A stretch of DNA of 64,000 nt from Anisodus tanguticus (Eukaryota > Streptophyta > Magnoliopsida > Solanales > Solanaceae), in contig CM067555.1 of NCBI GenBank assembly GCA_034509755.1, positions 19,232,142 through 19,296,141 on the forward strand, read 5' to 3'. A program made the translations under genes and the position numbers. Under the pieces are notes generated by a model. The model worked only from the letters and a program-made list of their open reading frames with translations. It was not told the origin of the DNA and did not search any database. Positions within the stretch are counted from its first letter, which is position 1; each line of letters opens with the position of its first letter. Shown here piece by piece: positions 51,770 to 63,170 of the stretch.

Positions 51770-53590
51770 TAGAAAAAATGGTCGATCCGTCTTGAAGCAG
51801 TGGCATACTTCACCAGATCTAAAGTCGCGGCAACATCCCTAAACCAATACAACCAAGCCAATATGACTGGTACTCCCGATGATACTTGCAACAAAAGTGC
51901 TACGATTGAGGGCATAGTTCCTTAAGATCTACAGAATGCCTCACACTCCGAGGATATAATCACCATGCAATTCAAACAAGTAGCCGACCTTCAAGAACAC
52001 GTCGCAAGGAATGAAGCTGCCAGAGAAGCAGCTGCTGCTGAGGCAAGAAGGCCTCCACCACTATTTTCATCCTTAAACTCCTCTATACCTCGAATATTTC
52101 CCAAATGCCCACATTGGGACCTCTTACCAAACACCACCTCCTCCAAATGGCACTCACATAGCTGGGACCCTTTAATCTGCGCCCACTTTCCAGGCGCACC
52201 AGCTTATGCCAATCCTAGCTTTCACCAAAACACTACTACCCATACTACTCTCAGAGTTTTGGGCACTCCCAAAAGTCGCCCCACGCATACTACTGTATCC
52301 TTTCATAACCCAATCTCGTTTATTGACTTCTCGCCTGAATTAGATCATTATGAGGAAATGCAAAGAGCATGGAGGTCTGAGCAGGATCGAAGAGAGAAGG
52401 AAATGGAACAAAAAATGATAGATCAGTTCGAGAAAGCAAACAAAGGCTCCCGCAAAGTAACGAGACTGAAATACGATGATATATGCATGCATCCCGACTT
52501 GGATTTTCCGGAGGGCTTCAAAGTACCAAAATTTGAACACTTTAATGGCACGAAAAACCCCAAAGCTCATCTAAGAGCTTACTACGACCAGCTGGTCGGC
52601 GCCAGAGGTAATGATGCACTATTAATGAGGCTCTTCAGCCGAAGCCTCACGGGTGAAGTATCTGAATGGTTCACAATACAAGACCTGAGCCGCTGGGACT
52701 CATGGGAAGAGATGTTGAAAGCCTTTATGGACAGATTCTGCTTTAATGTGGAAAACGTGCAAAACTGTTACTCCTTGGAGACGATTTGCTAAAGACCTAC
52801 CGCGAGTATGCAAGTAGGTGGAGAATTGAGGTTGCATAAGTATAACCTTCGATGAGTGAAGAAGAATTGGTTTCGGCATTCATCCGATATCAAGATCCGG
52901 ATTGCTATGAAAAATGTTGGCTATGACCGAGAGGTCGTTTGCCGATTTAGTCAAGAAGGGAGAGACTATATAAGACGGTCTCAAAACAGGAAAAATTATC
53001 AGTGATGGAACAAAGTTGGCTCGTCCAGCTCCGCTGGAACCGCCAAGAAAAAGAAAGAGGACGTGGCAAACATCTCTCACACTCCGAGCCTGAGAAGCCG
53101 TCAGATAACAACCATCTTTCGATGTATACCAATCTCCTCCTACGAGCAACTATATATCATCACCCTACAACTATGTGCCAGTATATTATGCACAATCAAA
53201 TTACCAAGCTCCATAAATAAATTACCACACATCTATGCCCACTTTCCAAGCTCCATATCTAAATTACCAAACCAAGCGCCAAAAAACTAGAAAAACCATT
53301 GTAACCAGCCACCCTCGCCCGCATACGATCTACCACGTTCGAATTTTGAAAGGAAGCCTCCTCAAGTATTCACACCACTTCTGGAAATGTGAACGAGTCT
53401 GTTCGCTTAATTGAGTGTTGTCGGTCTCATCAAAGCCATGCTGCCAAAGTTCGCCAACCCGGAAAGTCACTTATACCGACCCGATCAGACTTGTGCTTAC
53501 CATTCCGGAGGGATTAGGCATTCCACCGAAGATTGCATTAATTTGAAGGACCAATTGCAAAATATGATCGACAAACAAAAGTCATTCTAG
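51770..53590 (+). pseudogene. Ogre/Tat-like gag
   Basis: The main frame (51965-52792) carries VADLQEHVARNEAAREAAAA, a Pro-rich stretch, RRAWRSEQ-like helices, then the gag core LDFPEGFKVPKFEHFNGTKN, HLRAYYDQLVG, LLMRLFSRSLTGEVSEWFT and FMDRFCFNVEN. A stop follows ETIC, and the continuation (KTYREYAS, then SEEELVSAFIRYQDPDCYEK) lies in other frames to 52920. Near 53480 CAYHSGGIRHSTEDCINLKD is the zinc-knuckle-like motif of this lineage. The frame upstream of 51965 stays open back to a stop at 51922. The order matches Tat/Ogre gag, and the copy is non-functional. Confidence 0.78.
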
Positions 53591-54146
53591 AGGCCGCAAC
53601 ACCTAATGTAGATACAAATCCCCTTTCGAATCACGGCGCCAATCATATACATATGATAGAAAGAGAATAGTATAGCGCATAGTTGCCTCCCTCACATTAC
53701 AAGAAAACCTTATCTTTAAGTTACTGATTCCGACCCCAAAGAAGTCGCTTGTAATCCAAGTTCCTCGAGTGGTCATCTCGGCTCTTAAAAAGGAAGTCAT
53801 AGTCGTAGCTCAAGGTATGACGAGATTAGAGAGGTGCTATGCTCCCAAAGAATTGGTGTAAGAAGTGCCCCGTAAAGAAACCAATCAAAGAAGGCCCATT
53901 ACCGATGGGACGCTAAGGACTTTTGGCACCGGATACAACCGAAGGACTACTCCATTGTTGAACATCTACATTAAACACTGGCCAGGATTTCGGTGATGTC
54001 ACTATGGTTGGGATAACAAACATCCATCTCGTTCGTCCTTTAGATACCGTATAACTATCGAAGGCTATTGAAGTGACTAATTCTCGAAAATTAGAAGGCA
54101 TTAAAAACAAATAAATTATTAGAGCTATCTTATCATTTCTATCTAG

Positions 54147-54594
54147 TCCCAATAGGCTTGCTAAGTGCTAGATGAAGTCCATGCCCCGATAGGAACAAGT
54201 AGCAAAATATTGGCCAACATAGTGGGCCACGTGATCAAGGCACATCAAATTTTCTTCTCCGATGATGAATTGTCGAGGGAAAGGACGACTCATAACAAGG
54301 CCCTTCACATCACTATCAACTTTCGAGGCAAGGTTATTTCTAGAGTACTCATTGATAGTGGGGCTGGACTCAATATATGCCTCGTGTCAATACTGAAGCA
54401 GTTAAGGTATTATATTAGGAAGGTATGCCAGAGTCGTACCAACGTGAGAGATTTTGATGGGGCACAACATGACCTCGCTAGCGAAGTGGACCTCAACATA
54501 CAAATGGGGCCCGCTAAATTCACCACGGAGTTTCAAGTCATAGACATCAACACCAACTGTTTAAGACTTGTAAAATTGGAAATGAGCAATAAAT
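54147..54594 (+). pseudogene. Ogre/Tat-like retropepsin, truncated
   Basis: The frame holds KALHITINFRGKVISRVLID and the active-site LIDSGAGLNICLVSILKQLR, then NVRDFDGAQHDLASEVDLNI and MGPAKFTTEFQVIDINTN. In Tat-type elements this is followed by LLLGRPWIH and RT. Here it ends just after VIDINTN and passes into unrelated or LTR-like sequence. It lies downstream of gag in the expected order. Confidence 0.75.
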
Positions 54595-54599
54595 GAACT

Positions 54600-55449
54600 G
54601 TTTCTTGAACATAAAAGTCTGGAAATGAAATTGATTTTTCACTAAGTATAGGAAATTGATATTGGACTTTGGAAACATAATATGGGTTTTAAAACTGAAA
54701 TGGGCTGATATGTTTAAGGACCCAAGTTTGGTCCTGAGTGATTTTGTAAACGGACTGCTGATAGTTTGGACTTTGGATTTGGACACAAAAGATAACTTTG
54801 GGCTTAAATTGTAGTTCGGACTGAGACCAAATAGGATAAATAATTTTGGTAAACTTAAAACCATCTTGGACTTGAGTGTGTTTAAGTGTTTTGGGACATA
54901 GAATATGATGTTGACCAGGAGACTATAGCATGCTAATCAACTAAAGAAAAGCTTATTTTTCAAACCTTTTCATGAAATCAAACTTGCTATTTTAAGAAGA
55001 ACTATATCATTTTTTAGATTTGAAAAAGGTTTTATACTAAAAAGATGCAAGTTAAAATAATCAATATAGTTGAACTAAATGTGGAGTTCTACTCAAATTC
55101 ACCTTTGAGTGTTCTTAGTCCGAAAATAAAATTGATTAACGTCTCGTGCACACTACTTTAGCAGAATTTTTAAACTCTACGTTTTAAACAAAACCTTGAG
55201 TTTTTTTAATGTATGAAGTATGACAATTACTTGGCGGATTTTTAAACACTAAAGAAATTTAAATTATTTTTTAAGCATGTTATAGAACCCATAGGTCAAC
55301 TATATTCTACGGATCCTTAATATCGGGGTTCTTATACCTTCACAGGGGGATCACCAGAACCCTTACCTCGACTCTAGTTTAGATAGGATTTTTCAAACTT
55401 TTGAATAAACCCTTTCATACTAATTTTCTTAATTTACCTATAAATTAGG
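54600..55449 (+). repeat. probable Ogre/Tat-like LTR fragment
   Basis: The stretch is non-coding and ends 'cctataaattagg' directly before a primer-site-like TGGCGACTC. The upstream 'cagggggatcaccagaaccc' and 'ttacctcgactctag' are, from memory, like the end of Solanaceae Ogre-type LTRs. Its left boundary against the protease remnant is unclear. It may be the LTR of this element or of another copy. Confidence 0.45.
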
Positions 55450-55462
55450 TGGCGACTCTAAA
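55450..55462 (+). other. probable primer-binding site (non-Met tRNA)
   Basis: TGGCGACTCTAAA after the LTR end starts with TGG, as a site complementary to a tRNA 3' CCA must. Ogre/Tat elements use tRNAs other than initiator Met. Confidence 0.5.
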
Positions 55463-55547
55463 CACATTATTCAATTTAAGGCACCATCCAAATTTTTAGT
55501 AGCTCTTCGTACGTTAACCCGTATAAAAAGCGAACCATAACAATGGG

Positions 55548-56145
55548 CATAATTCCTTTTTCCATCAATATTTTCTTCATTTTATGCTTTTGATCTCCTC
55601 TTCAGTTCTACAATTTTGTGCTTTTGATCTCCTCATCCATTCTACAACGAACAAACTGGAAAAGAAGATCAACAATATAAGTTCTATAACATAATAATTT
55701 AAAGGGTGAAAAAATTAAACATTCTAAAAGATATTCATATAATAAAAGTACCAAGACACTCACCCACTCGCTAAAATAAATATTTGAGCACTTGACATTG
55801 GAATAGTTCCTTCTCCATCAACATTTTCTTCATTTTATGCTTTTGATCTCCTCTTCAGTTCTACAATTTATGGTTTTGATCTCCTCATCCATTCTACAAC
55901 GAACAAACTTTAAAAGAATATCAACGATAGCAGATCTATAACATAATAATTTAAAGGGTGAACAAAATTAAACATTCATTTAATAAAGTATCAAGACACT
56001 CACTCACTTGCTAAAATAAAATCTTTGAACACCTGACATGGGAATAGTTCCTTCTCAATCAACAATTTCTTCATTTTGTGCTTTTGAAATCCTCCTAAAT
56101 TCTATAATTTTGTGATATTGATCTCCTCATCTATCTACAATACTC
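55548..56145. repeat. tandem repeat of about 245 bp, 2.4 units
   Basis: Units start near 55548, 55802 and 56040 with 'cttttgatctcctcttcagt' or variants, 'ctcatccattctacaacgaa', 'ataacataataatttaaagg' and 'caagacactcac'. The third unit is cut short near 56145. The units are AT-rich and non-coding. Confidence 0.8.
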
Positions 56146-56412
56146 TCCATTCATTGGAATGAGAATACCATGTTGGTGTGATTTTAATTAGGTGTTATAA
56201 CATGTACATTAAATTAGAGAATTATGAAATTAATTACTAATACTAATTAAAAGTATAAGTTATGAAGATGAAGGGGTGTAAGTTATGGAGATGACTTTTA
56301 AAATAAAAATTTAAAAATTAAAAATGATATAAAAAGCAAAAAAAATAAGAAAAAGATAAATAAAATCTTTGACCATAGAGATGCGCGACATAAGATTGTC
56401 TATTTCTAGCTT

Positions 56413-56413
<1 letters not shown>
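56146..56413. other. AT-rich spacer
   Basis: Nothing recognised. Confidence 0.4.
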
Positions 56414-56415
<2 letters not shown>

Positions 56416-56471
<56 letters not shown>

Positions 56472-56496
56472 TAGATAGATAGATAGATAGATAGAT
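56416..56496. repeat. compound (TA)n-(GATA)n microsatellite
   Basis: About 25 TA units followed by seven or eight GATA units. Confidence 0.95.
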
Positions 56497-57559
56497 TTTT
56501 ATTTTAGTTCATATAATATTTTATTAAGCACATTAAACCTTCAATTAGTTAAATTGTGCACGTTTGAATCCTTTATTTGTGTATATTCACAGATTTACCA
56601 CAATTATTAACTTTCCATCACTTATTTACTCATGTGTTATGTTAAGTTTGTATTGTTACTCCATATTTGATGGTAATATAGTTTTATAAATAGTCAAACA
56701 CAACATTTCTATATGAAGGCACCTAAAATGCATTTTAATTAATTGAAGGATAAATATGTTGAGTTATATACCATAAGGACCAAATACAGTATTTACCAAT
56801 AACTTAGGGATTAAAAGTGCTATTGCCCTTAAAATATGGTAGTTAATTTAAATAAATTGTAAATACTAAAACCAATTTGCATTGGCCAAGTAGATTGCTT
56901 CTCATAAGAAAATATTTAAAAAGTGAGAAGGCGATACTTCTTAGGTAGTTAGGATCTAATTCTAGAACCCCTTTTCTTGAAAACACAATTTAAAACTTTA
57001 TAAAAATTAAAACAATAAAAATATGTGTTAATAAAAAAAATATAAAGCCCAAACTTACATTCGAACTGCAGCAGAGTACAATAATTGTATTAACCTCGTT
57101 CACCATGGAACCGAAAATAACAGTACATTTCCAAAAATACCCTCCTCAACAACCCAAATGTACAGTTACAATCAAGGTAATTTTGTGATTTTAGAAAACA
57201 CTAAGGGGTACTTATGGAATTAAAGAAAACGTCCATTAAAAGGGCAATACCTATTTATTTCCATTTGTTCATTTAGGAATTTTAAGAGTTGATTTTATTT
57301 TTGAACAAGTTGGAAAGAATTTATTGACTCTGGTTGTGGCTGTTATCCAAAATTCATTTAATTCTTCATTATCAGTCCAAATTTCAAAGCTATATTTTTG
57401 ATAATATATTATCACACAAAATATTAGAAAAATCAAACGTAAGTCACTTATTTTCTGGAGAGAGAGAGAAAAAAAGATACCTTCATAATTTTCCCGGTAT
57501 AGTCTTCTTGCATATATATATATATATAATGGAAAAAAATAATTCGTGATATTTTTTTT
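56497..57559. promoter_or_regulatory. upstream region of PAH1
   Basis: This is AT-rich DNA between the microsatellite and the PAH1 leader. The part at 56510-56830 looks like an old dispersed repeat ('gggattaaaagtgctattgc'), related by inversion to 32600-32720. The PAH1 promoter should lie in 57000-57560; a TATA run at 57514-57528 is a candidate but could be a simple repeat. Confidence 0.35.
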
Positions 57560-58155
57560 CTAATTTTCGTGTTTTTTTGTCAACCCTTTTCAGCTGTGAG
57601 ATTAATTTCATTTTTGATCCATCGATTGTTGGAGCTTCAAGATTTTTTTTTCAATCTGTAAGTATATGATTTATTTTGCTAATGGGGTATGCGTTTTTCA
57701 AGATTTATTTTGGTTCTCATGCATTCTATTGATTTAATTCTCATTTGGGTTTTTGTAATTTCAAGAATCTTGATGTAAAGTTTTGTTCTTTAGGGGTTTT
57801 AAAATTTAAATTCTTTCTATATGATTTTGAATTTGCAATACTATGGATGTTCACAAATTCTATTGATTTAGTTCTCATTTGGGTTTTTGAAATATCAAGA
57901 TTCTTGATGTAAAGTTTTGTTCTTTAGGGGTTTTAAGTTCTTCCTATGTGATTCTTGAATTTGTCATTTCTAATACTATGCATGGTCACAAATTTGTTTC
58001 ATTTTAATCTGTTGCATGCAGGTATTCTTGTTTTTTCCACGGCTAGATTGTGAGATCAAGTTCAATTAGATCTTTCTGAAGCTGTTTGATTGTAATATAT
58101 CATTTAGGTTTTGTGTAATTTTTGGGGGTACAAGTGTCTTTTGGTAGTTGAACAG
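57560..58155 (+). other. PAH1 5' UTR with leader intron
   Basis: A leader exon ends at 57657 before a good donor (TCAATCT|GTAAGTA), and a leader intron runs to 58021 (TTGCATGCAG). The second leader part, 58022-58155, precedes the ATG at 58156. The intron contains an internal direct repeat ('ttgatttagttctcatttgg' and 'ctttaggggttttaa' each occur twice, about 125 bp apart). Confidence 0.6.
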
Positions 58156-61100
58156 ATGAATGTTGTAGGTAAAGTTAGTAGCTTTATAACACAGGGTGTA
58201 TACTCAGTTGCCACCCCATTTCACCCTTTTGGTGGAGCAGTTGATATAATTGTTGTAAAACAGCATGATGGTACTTTTAGGGGCACCCCTTGGTATGTTC
58301 GATTCGGTAAGTTTCAAGGTGTTCTTAAGGGGACAGAAAAGGTAGTTAGAATAGAAGTTAATGGCAAAGAAGCAGATTTTCACATGTATCTTGATAATTC
58401 TGGTGAAGCATATTTTATCAAAGAGGCTACTGCTGACAACGAGAACAAAGAAAATAGTGTCTTGAAGGAGTCCAATAATCTTAAAGGTGAAGGGAGTACT
58501 AGTAATCTTGGTAACGGTAACCATAAAGAAGGTAGAAAATATGATAAAAATGAGGAGGATGAGTATAACGCTGCTGATTTGCCGTTACGAGACGAACGTG
58601 TGACATTAGGCCTGGATCGTTTAAATAGGGCAGATTCGGATGCTGACAGAAGATTCTATGAGTTTCAGGATGAGCAGTCTTCTCTGGATGATTCGGTTGA
58701 TTTATCAGAATACGGTTCCAGTAGATATGATAATTTGGAAAGTATGGAGCATGTTTTAGAATCACAGGACTCCAGTTCTGAAGTTGTTCTAGTGAGTGTG
58801 GATGGTCATATACTCACAGCACCCATCTCAAAATCCGAAAGGAATACGGAAGATGTCGAATTAGACACACCTCAGTTTCATCTGGGCCCCGGTCAGGGAA
58901 CTGAATTTTGTGATGATAGCTCAGAGTTTAATTCAGGTGATGGTACTTGGGCTGACGATTATTTCAGCGATCTGAATGCATCCAAAGTTGCATCATCAGC
59001 AGACACTTGCAACGTGAAAAATGAGAGCACTACGATTGTGCACCAGTTAGAAGTTTCTGAAGTAGTAGATGGGAAGCATCTTGGTCGAACTCCAGAAAAC
59101 GACCTGAAGAACTGGGAAGCAGATCTTTGCAGGAATAGCACTGTGGAGAGCACGTCATGCAGCATTAAGAAGGATGATGTTTTCAAGAGCTGTCTAGAGC
59201 TATCAGCATTAGCGATGCAGGCTGAAGATGAGGTTAAGAAGTCAGATTCGGTTTCTCAGTCGGAGATACAGGGAATTGTTGAAGATGTAAAGGAGAAGTC
59301 TCATGAAGATAGGCATCCTCAGAAATTGGGAAATGAAAATGACACTCTTGAAGGTATAACCATACAGAAAAGTGACTTGGAGCATAATGCTTCAGATAGT
59401 GCAAGAGACAATCTTTTTGTGAATGATGAACACTCAAAGGAACAGACTGATGATATAACAGTAGCATCAAAGCAGACACAAAGTGGACAGCAAGGATCAG
59501 ACGAAAGCACTGAATGTGATAATTTGGAGCATCAGACTGCAGCTTTGCTTAAAGGTACAGAAACTGATTCAAGCACAAGCAGGCCTGCCTCCTGTTTTTT
59601 ATTAAAATTATAGTGGGTGTGTTCAACTATGTTGCTCGGACTCTCCTAAAATGTTGCCGCACTCGTGTCCGGTCCTCCAAAAGTACACTACTTTTGGAAG
59701 ATCCTGCACACAACCGGCATTTTTGAAGAGTCCGCATAGGTGTTCGGCATGAAGGAAAATGTTTTCTTGGAAAATAAGTGGGCTTCTTACATATTTTCTT
59801 GTGTTTGTAAGCAAAAAATATTATCCTAAAAATATTTGTATATAATCTAGACAAATACTATGGGAGGTGTGGGTGTGGGTGGGGGTAGGAGTGTAGGGTG
59901 GTGGGGAAGGGGGCTACAGGAGTGGGGGTGAAGATGAGGTAGGTTGGAGGGTGGGAAGGACACAATCAATGTGGAATGCCACTTGTGGAACTTGTTTTCC
60001 TTACTTCCACTAGGAAAGTCTTTTTCCTCATTTTTAAGGAACTTGTTTTCCTAGAGAAAATATTTTCCAAAATTTTTGACCAACTGAACTTGAGAAAATT
60101 AATTCCTTCGTACCGAACACACCCAATGTCTAGTTTAGTTGTTCGATTTAATTCCACTTCTCACTATGTTCACTCATTTTATTAGTGATATCTGCAGGAG
60201 TAGAGATATCTCTTTGTAGGAACTTGCTTCATGCCGGAATGGGTTCCGTTGCTGCTAGAGAAGCCTTTGAGGCGAATCGCATTTCCGAGGAGGAATTTAG
60301 AAAAGATGCAAAATCCATAATTGATAATCCAAATTTAGCTGTCCGAATTCAAGGGAACTATTTACAGTGGGACAAAGCTGCTCCTATCGTTCTCGGGATG
60401 GCTGCGTATAATATGGAATTACCAGTTGACTCAGCTGACGTCATACCCGTGGAACAGGAGCAGAACCTAAAAATAGGAGAGGATGATAGTGGATTGCCTT
60501 CAACTCCTTCCGGTCGACGATGGAGGCTTTGGCCAATACCATTTAGAAGAGTTAAGACAATCGAGCACACTAGCAGTAATTCGTCAAATGAAGAGGTGTT
60601 TGTTGATTCCGAATCGATCTCACTGAACCAGCCTACAGAACAAACAGCAACACCACGAGGTGGAAAGGAATCTCCTCGCAAGCAACTTGTGAGAACAAAT
60701 GTCCCTACTACTGGTCAAATTGAATCTTTAAAACTGAAGGAGGGGCAGAATTTGGTGACTTTCATTTTTTCCACTCGAGTCCTAGGGGAGCAAAAGGTTT
60801 GTTTTGTGTTACTTGCGCCAAATATGTTAACTTTAAAAAAATGTAGTCTTTCTATTGTTTTGATGCTAAGCCGACTTCTTACAGGTTGAAGCCCATATAT
60901 ATTTGTGGAAGTGGAATACTCGGATTGTAATTTCTGATGTTGATGGGACTATTACCAAGTAAGCTTTTTTTAATCTATACCTCAATCTGCAAAAATCCGT
61001 TAGCCTCTACATTCTATCTAAGAGTTGCTTGCAAGACCCACTATCATGCTAGAAACTTAATAAATTAAAGGCAGTTGAACCTTGGGATTTTCATAGGATA

Positions 61101-62504
61101 GGCTAGTTTCACGTGTCCAAATTTCTCCAGCTTTAAGCTGATGTGAGAAACCAATATCTTTTTGTAAGGTTTTCTACTTTTTGGTATACTTCTTGTATAC
61201 GGGTGTGTTTTGCCCTTCATTTAATAGATTTTAATACGTTTTTTAACATTCCTTAACAAATGCATATTTTATGTCTAGGTCTGATGTTCTTGGTCAGTTC
61301 ATGCCGTTGGTTGGAAAGGACTGGACCCACTCCGGAATTGCTAGACTTTTCTGCGCAATCAAGGTATTCCTTTTCTCTGTCCTATTTTTGAACTTTTCTT
61401 CGCCTTCAAGTCATCACATCAATTAAGCTTTAAACCATTGTTAACATATATATATGTGTGTGTGTGTGTGTGTTGTATACATATCATTCTTTTGTATTTT
61501 GATAAAATTCTTTAAGATGAAGTGACAACCAATACTTTTTTCCAATGCAAACATGTTATCCGAGGTTTCTAAGATGGTAATGGTGTTGAAGTTGGATGCT
61601 ACTCTGTTTAGGACTATGGATCTGGTCTCTAAAACCAGTTCTTTTGTCAAGCAAATTTCATTTCTTTAACAACGGAAAACACTTACCTAGACATGTAGTG
61701 TGACAACAGCAGCATCAAGTACCACTAAGTGTATTCATTATTGTCATATCATGATCATTCCTGCATCTTTTTCTATGAATACATTTCTTGTGGAAAAAAG
61801 TATCGTATGCTATTTTCCAGATAGCTATTATGGAAATATGAAATAAAAGTGATTCCACTAGCATTTGATCTTTACCACAACAATGCTGTTTAGTGATCAA
61901 ATTATTTCATGAATTGGATTAGTTGACCATCTAAGCTAATGATGTAGTCGGAAAGTAAAATTTATCCCGAATAGTTAGTGTTACCTATGGAAAGATTGCA
62001 TTTTTATTTTGTTCTGTGGAAAGGGTTCAGTTCTCTTTTGCTATGCCTATGACAGTTAATGTGATTGATATACATATCTGCCAGAGATGAGAAGGAAGTC
62101 TATTTTAACCTATATAGAGGAGAAAGTCAAACGTTGATGATATTCTATAGGGTTTATCCTTATCAAAAATGGGAAAGAATAAGGTATTGATAAGCAAGCA
62201 TGGAAGATTTATAAGATAATTAGATAGACGAGCCCTGTATTCAAGTTACCATAACTTTAATAAAGTGCTTTGTTTGTTATTTTGTAGATATGAAGTAGCA
62301 TGATTGACTAACACGAAGCTGGCTTTTAATATTTATGATCTCGCACTCCCATTTTCATTAATGTTGAACTATATTTTTCCATTATTTTATAATGGATGTG
62401 CTTTCTCTTGATTGCAGGAAAATGGTTATCAGCTACTCTTTCTCAGTGCACGAGCAATTGTTCAAGCTTATCTGACAAAAAGTTTTCTTTTCAATCTCAA
62501 ACAG
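58156..62504 (+). CDS. PAH1: phosphatidate phosphatase (lipin), 5' five exons
   Basis: This is a Mg2+-dependent phosphatidate phosphatase that converts phosphatidic acid to diacylglycerol at the ER and restrains phospholipid synthesis. Exons in the window are 58156-59554, 60198-60796, 60885-60958, 61279-61363 and 62418-62504; all junctions are in phase with GT-AG introns. They give 748 codons, against about 900 in Arabidopsis PAH1, so the C-terminal part lies beyond the window. The lipin N domain is residues 1-95 (VYSVATPFHPFGGAVDIIVV, WYVRFGKFQGVLKGTEKVVR). An acidic, Ser-rich middle follows. The C-terminal catalytic domain starts at GVEISLCRNLLHAGMGS, with the DxDGT motif SDVDGTITK (Asp 684 and 686) and SDVLGQFMPLVGKDWTHSGI. 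ATG 58156 is chosen because VGKVSSFITQGVYSV is the conserved start; the frame is open 15 codons upstream. PAH1 fits better than PAH2 by the N-terminus. Confidence 0.92.
59613..60125. mobile_element. MITE in PAH1 intron 1 with GGGTGTGTTC ends
   Basis: Inverted ends 'gtgggtgtgttc' (59613) and 'gaacacaccca' (60116) enclose arms with 'gaaggaaaatgttttcttgg' on one side and 'cctagagaaaatattttcc' on the other. This is a Solanaceae MITE pattern. It contains a G-rich stretch (59860-59955) and is itself interrupted by the smaller element at 59627-59739. Confidence 0.7.
59627..59739. mobile_element. small MITE nested in the larger MITE
   Basis: 'ctatgttgctcggactctcc' at the left and 'gaagagtccgcatag' at the right form inverted ends around a largely palindromic 113-bp body ('agtacactacttttggaaga'). 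The flanking 'gtgttc' occurs on both sides (59619-59624 and 59740-59745), as expected for a target duplication in the host MITE. Confidence 0.7.
61445..61473. repeat. (TA)n(TG)n tract in PAH1 intron 4
   Basis: A short compound dinucleotide tract. Confidence 0.85.
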
Positions 62505-62751
62505 GTAATCATAATCCCGTTTACAAGAAATACCGATGACACTAATTTTTAGTTTTTAAAACATACAGACAATTTATCAGAATCCCAAGAAAGTATATTG
62601 TGTAGGACCATTTCTCAATTTCTGTGTGCCGTCCTTGCGCAACGGCCATGCTAGTGTTCTCTATATCATCACTATTTTATAAGATGTTTCCAAAGGGACT
62701 TTGTCACACGTAGGGCTGTGCATTATTTGGTTTAAACTAGAGGTGGCCAGT

Positions 62752-62935
62752 GGGCCGGGCTCGGGTCTGGCGGGCCGGGTCTAGCGGGGTCGGGGTCAGG
62801 GCGGGACGGGGGAAGGGTCGGGGTCGGATTCCGGCGGGGCGGTGGGGTCGGGTCTGGCGGGACTTGCTTCGATCCTGTCCCGATCCCGATCCCGTCGGAA
62901 TCGGGTCGGGGCGGGGTAGGGGTCGGGCGGGTTTC
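62752..62935. repeat. CGGG-rich subterminal block of the second hAT
   Basis: Irregular CGGG/GGGTC repeats comparable to 3804-3945 and 7010-7255. Open frames here are low-complexity artefacts. Confidence 0.7.
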
Positions 62936-63170
62936 CTTTTTTTTTTTTTTTTAAAAATAACATATGTATAAAAAAACTCAATAAACAAGACAAGATAGTG
63001 TAATAAAAACATCCCAAGGCTATTTTTGTGCCTCTTATATTATTTAATAGACATATGATTTTTTTGTAATACATTACAAATACAATTGTCTAAAAAGTAA
63101 AATCTAAATTGCAACTTTGTGGTGTTGTCCAAAAGTTGCAAATTACATAATAAAATTGCAATTAAAAAAA

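Larger units (their letters stand above)
40441..54600 (+). mobile_element. Ogre/Tat-like Ty3 element remnant, split by a nested element
   Basis: ORF1-like sequence (40.4-43.3 kb), gag (51.8-53.6 kb) and retropepsin (54.2-54.6 kb) run in one direction and are interrupted by the Tekay-like insertion at 43637-51453. The target duplication CCAAG lets the two halves be rejoined on paper. RT, RNase H and integrase are absent. An LTR of the same type may follow at 54.6-55.45 kb. The left boundary is not defined. Confidence 0.65.
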
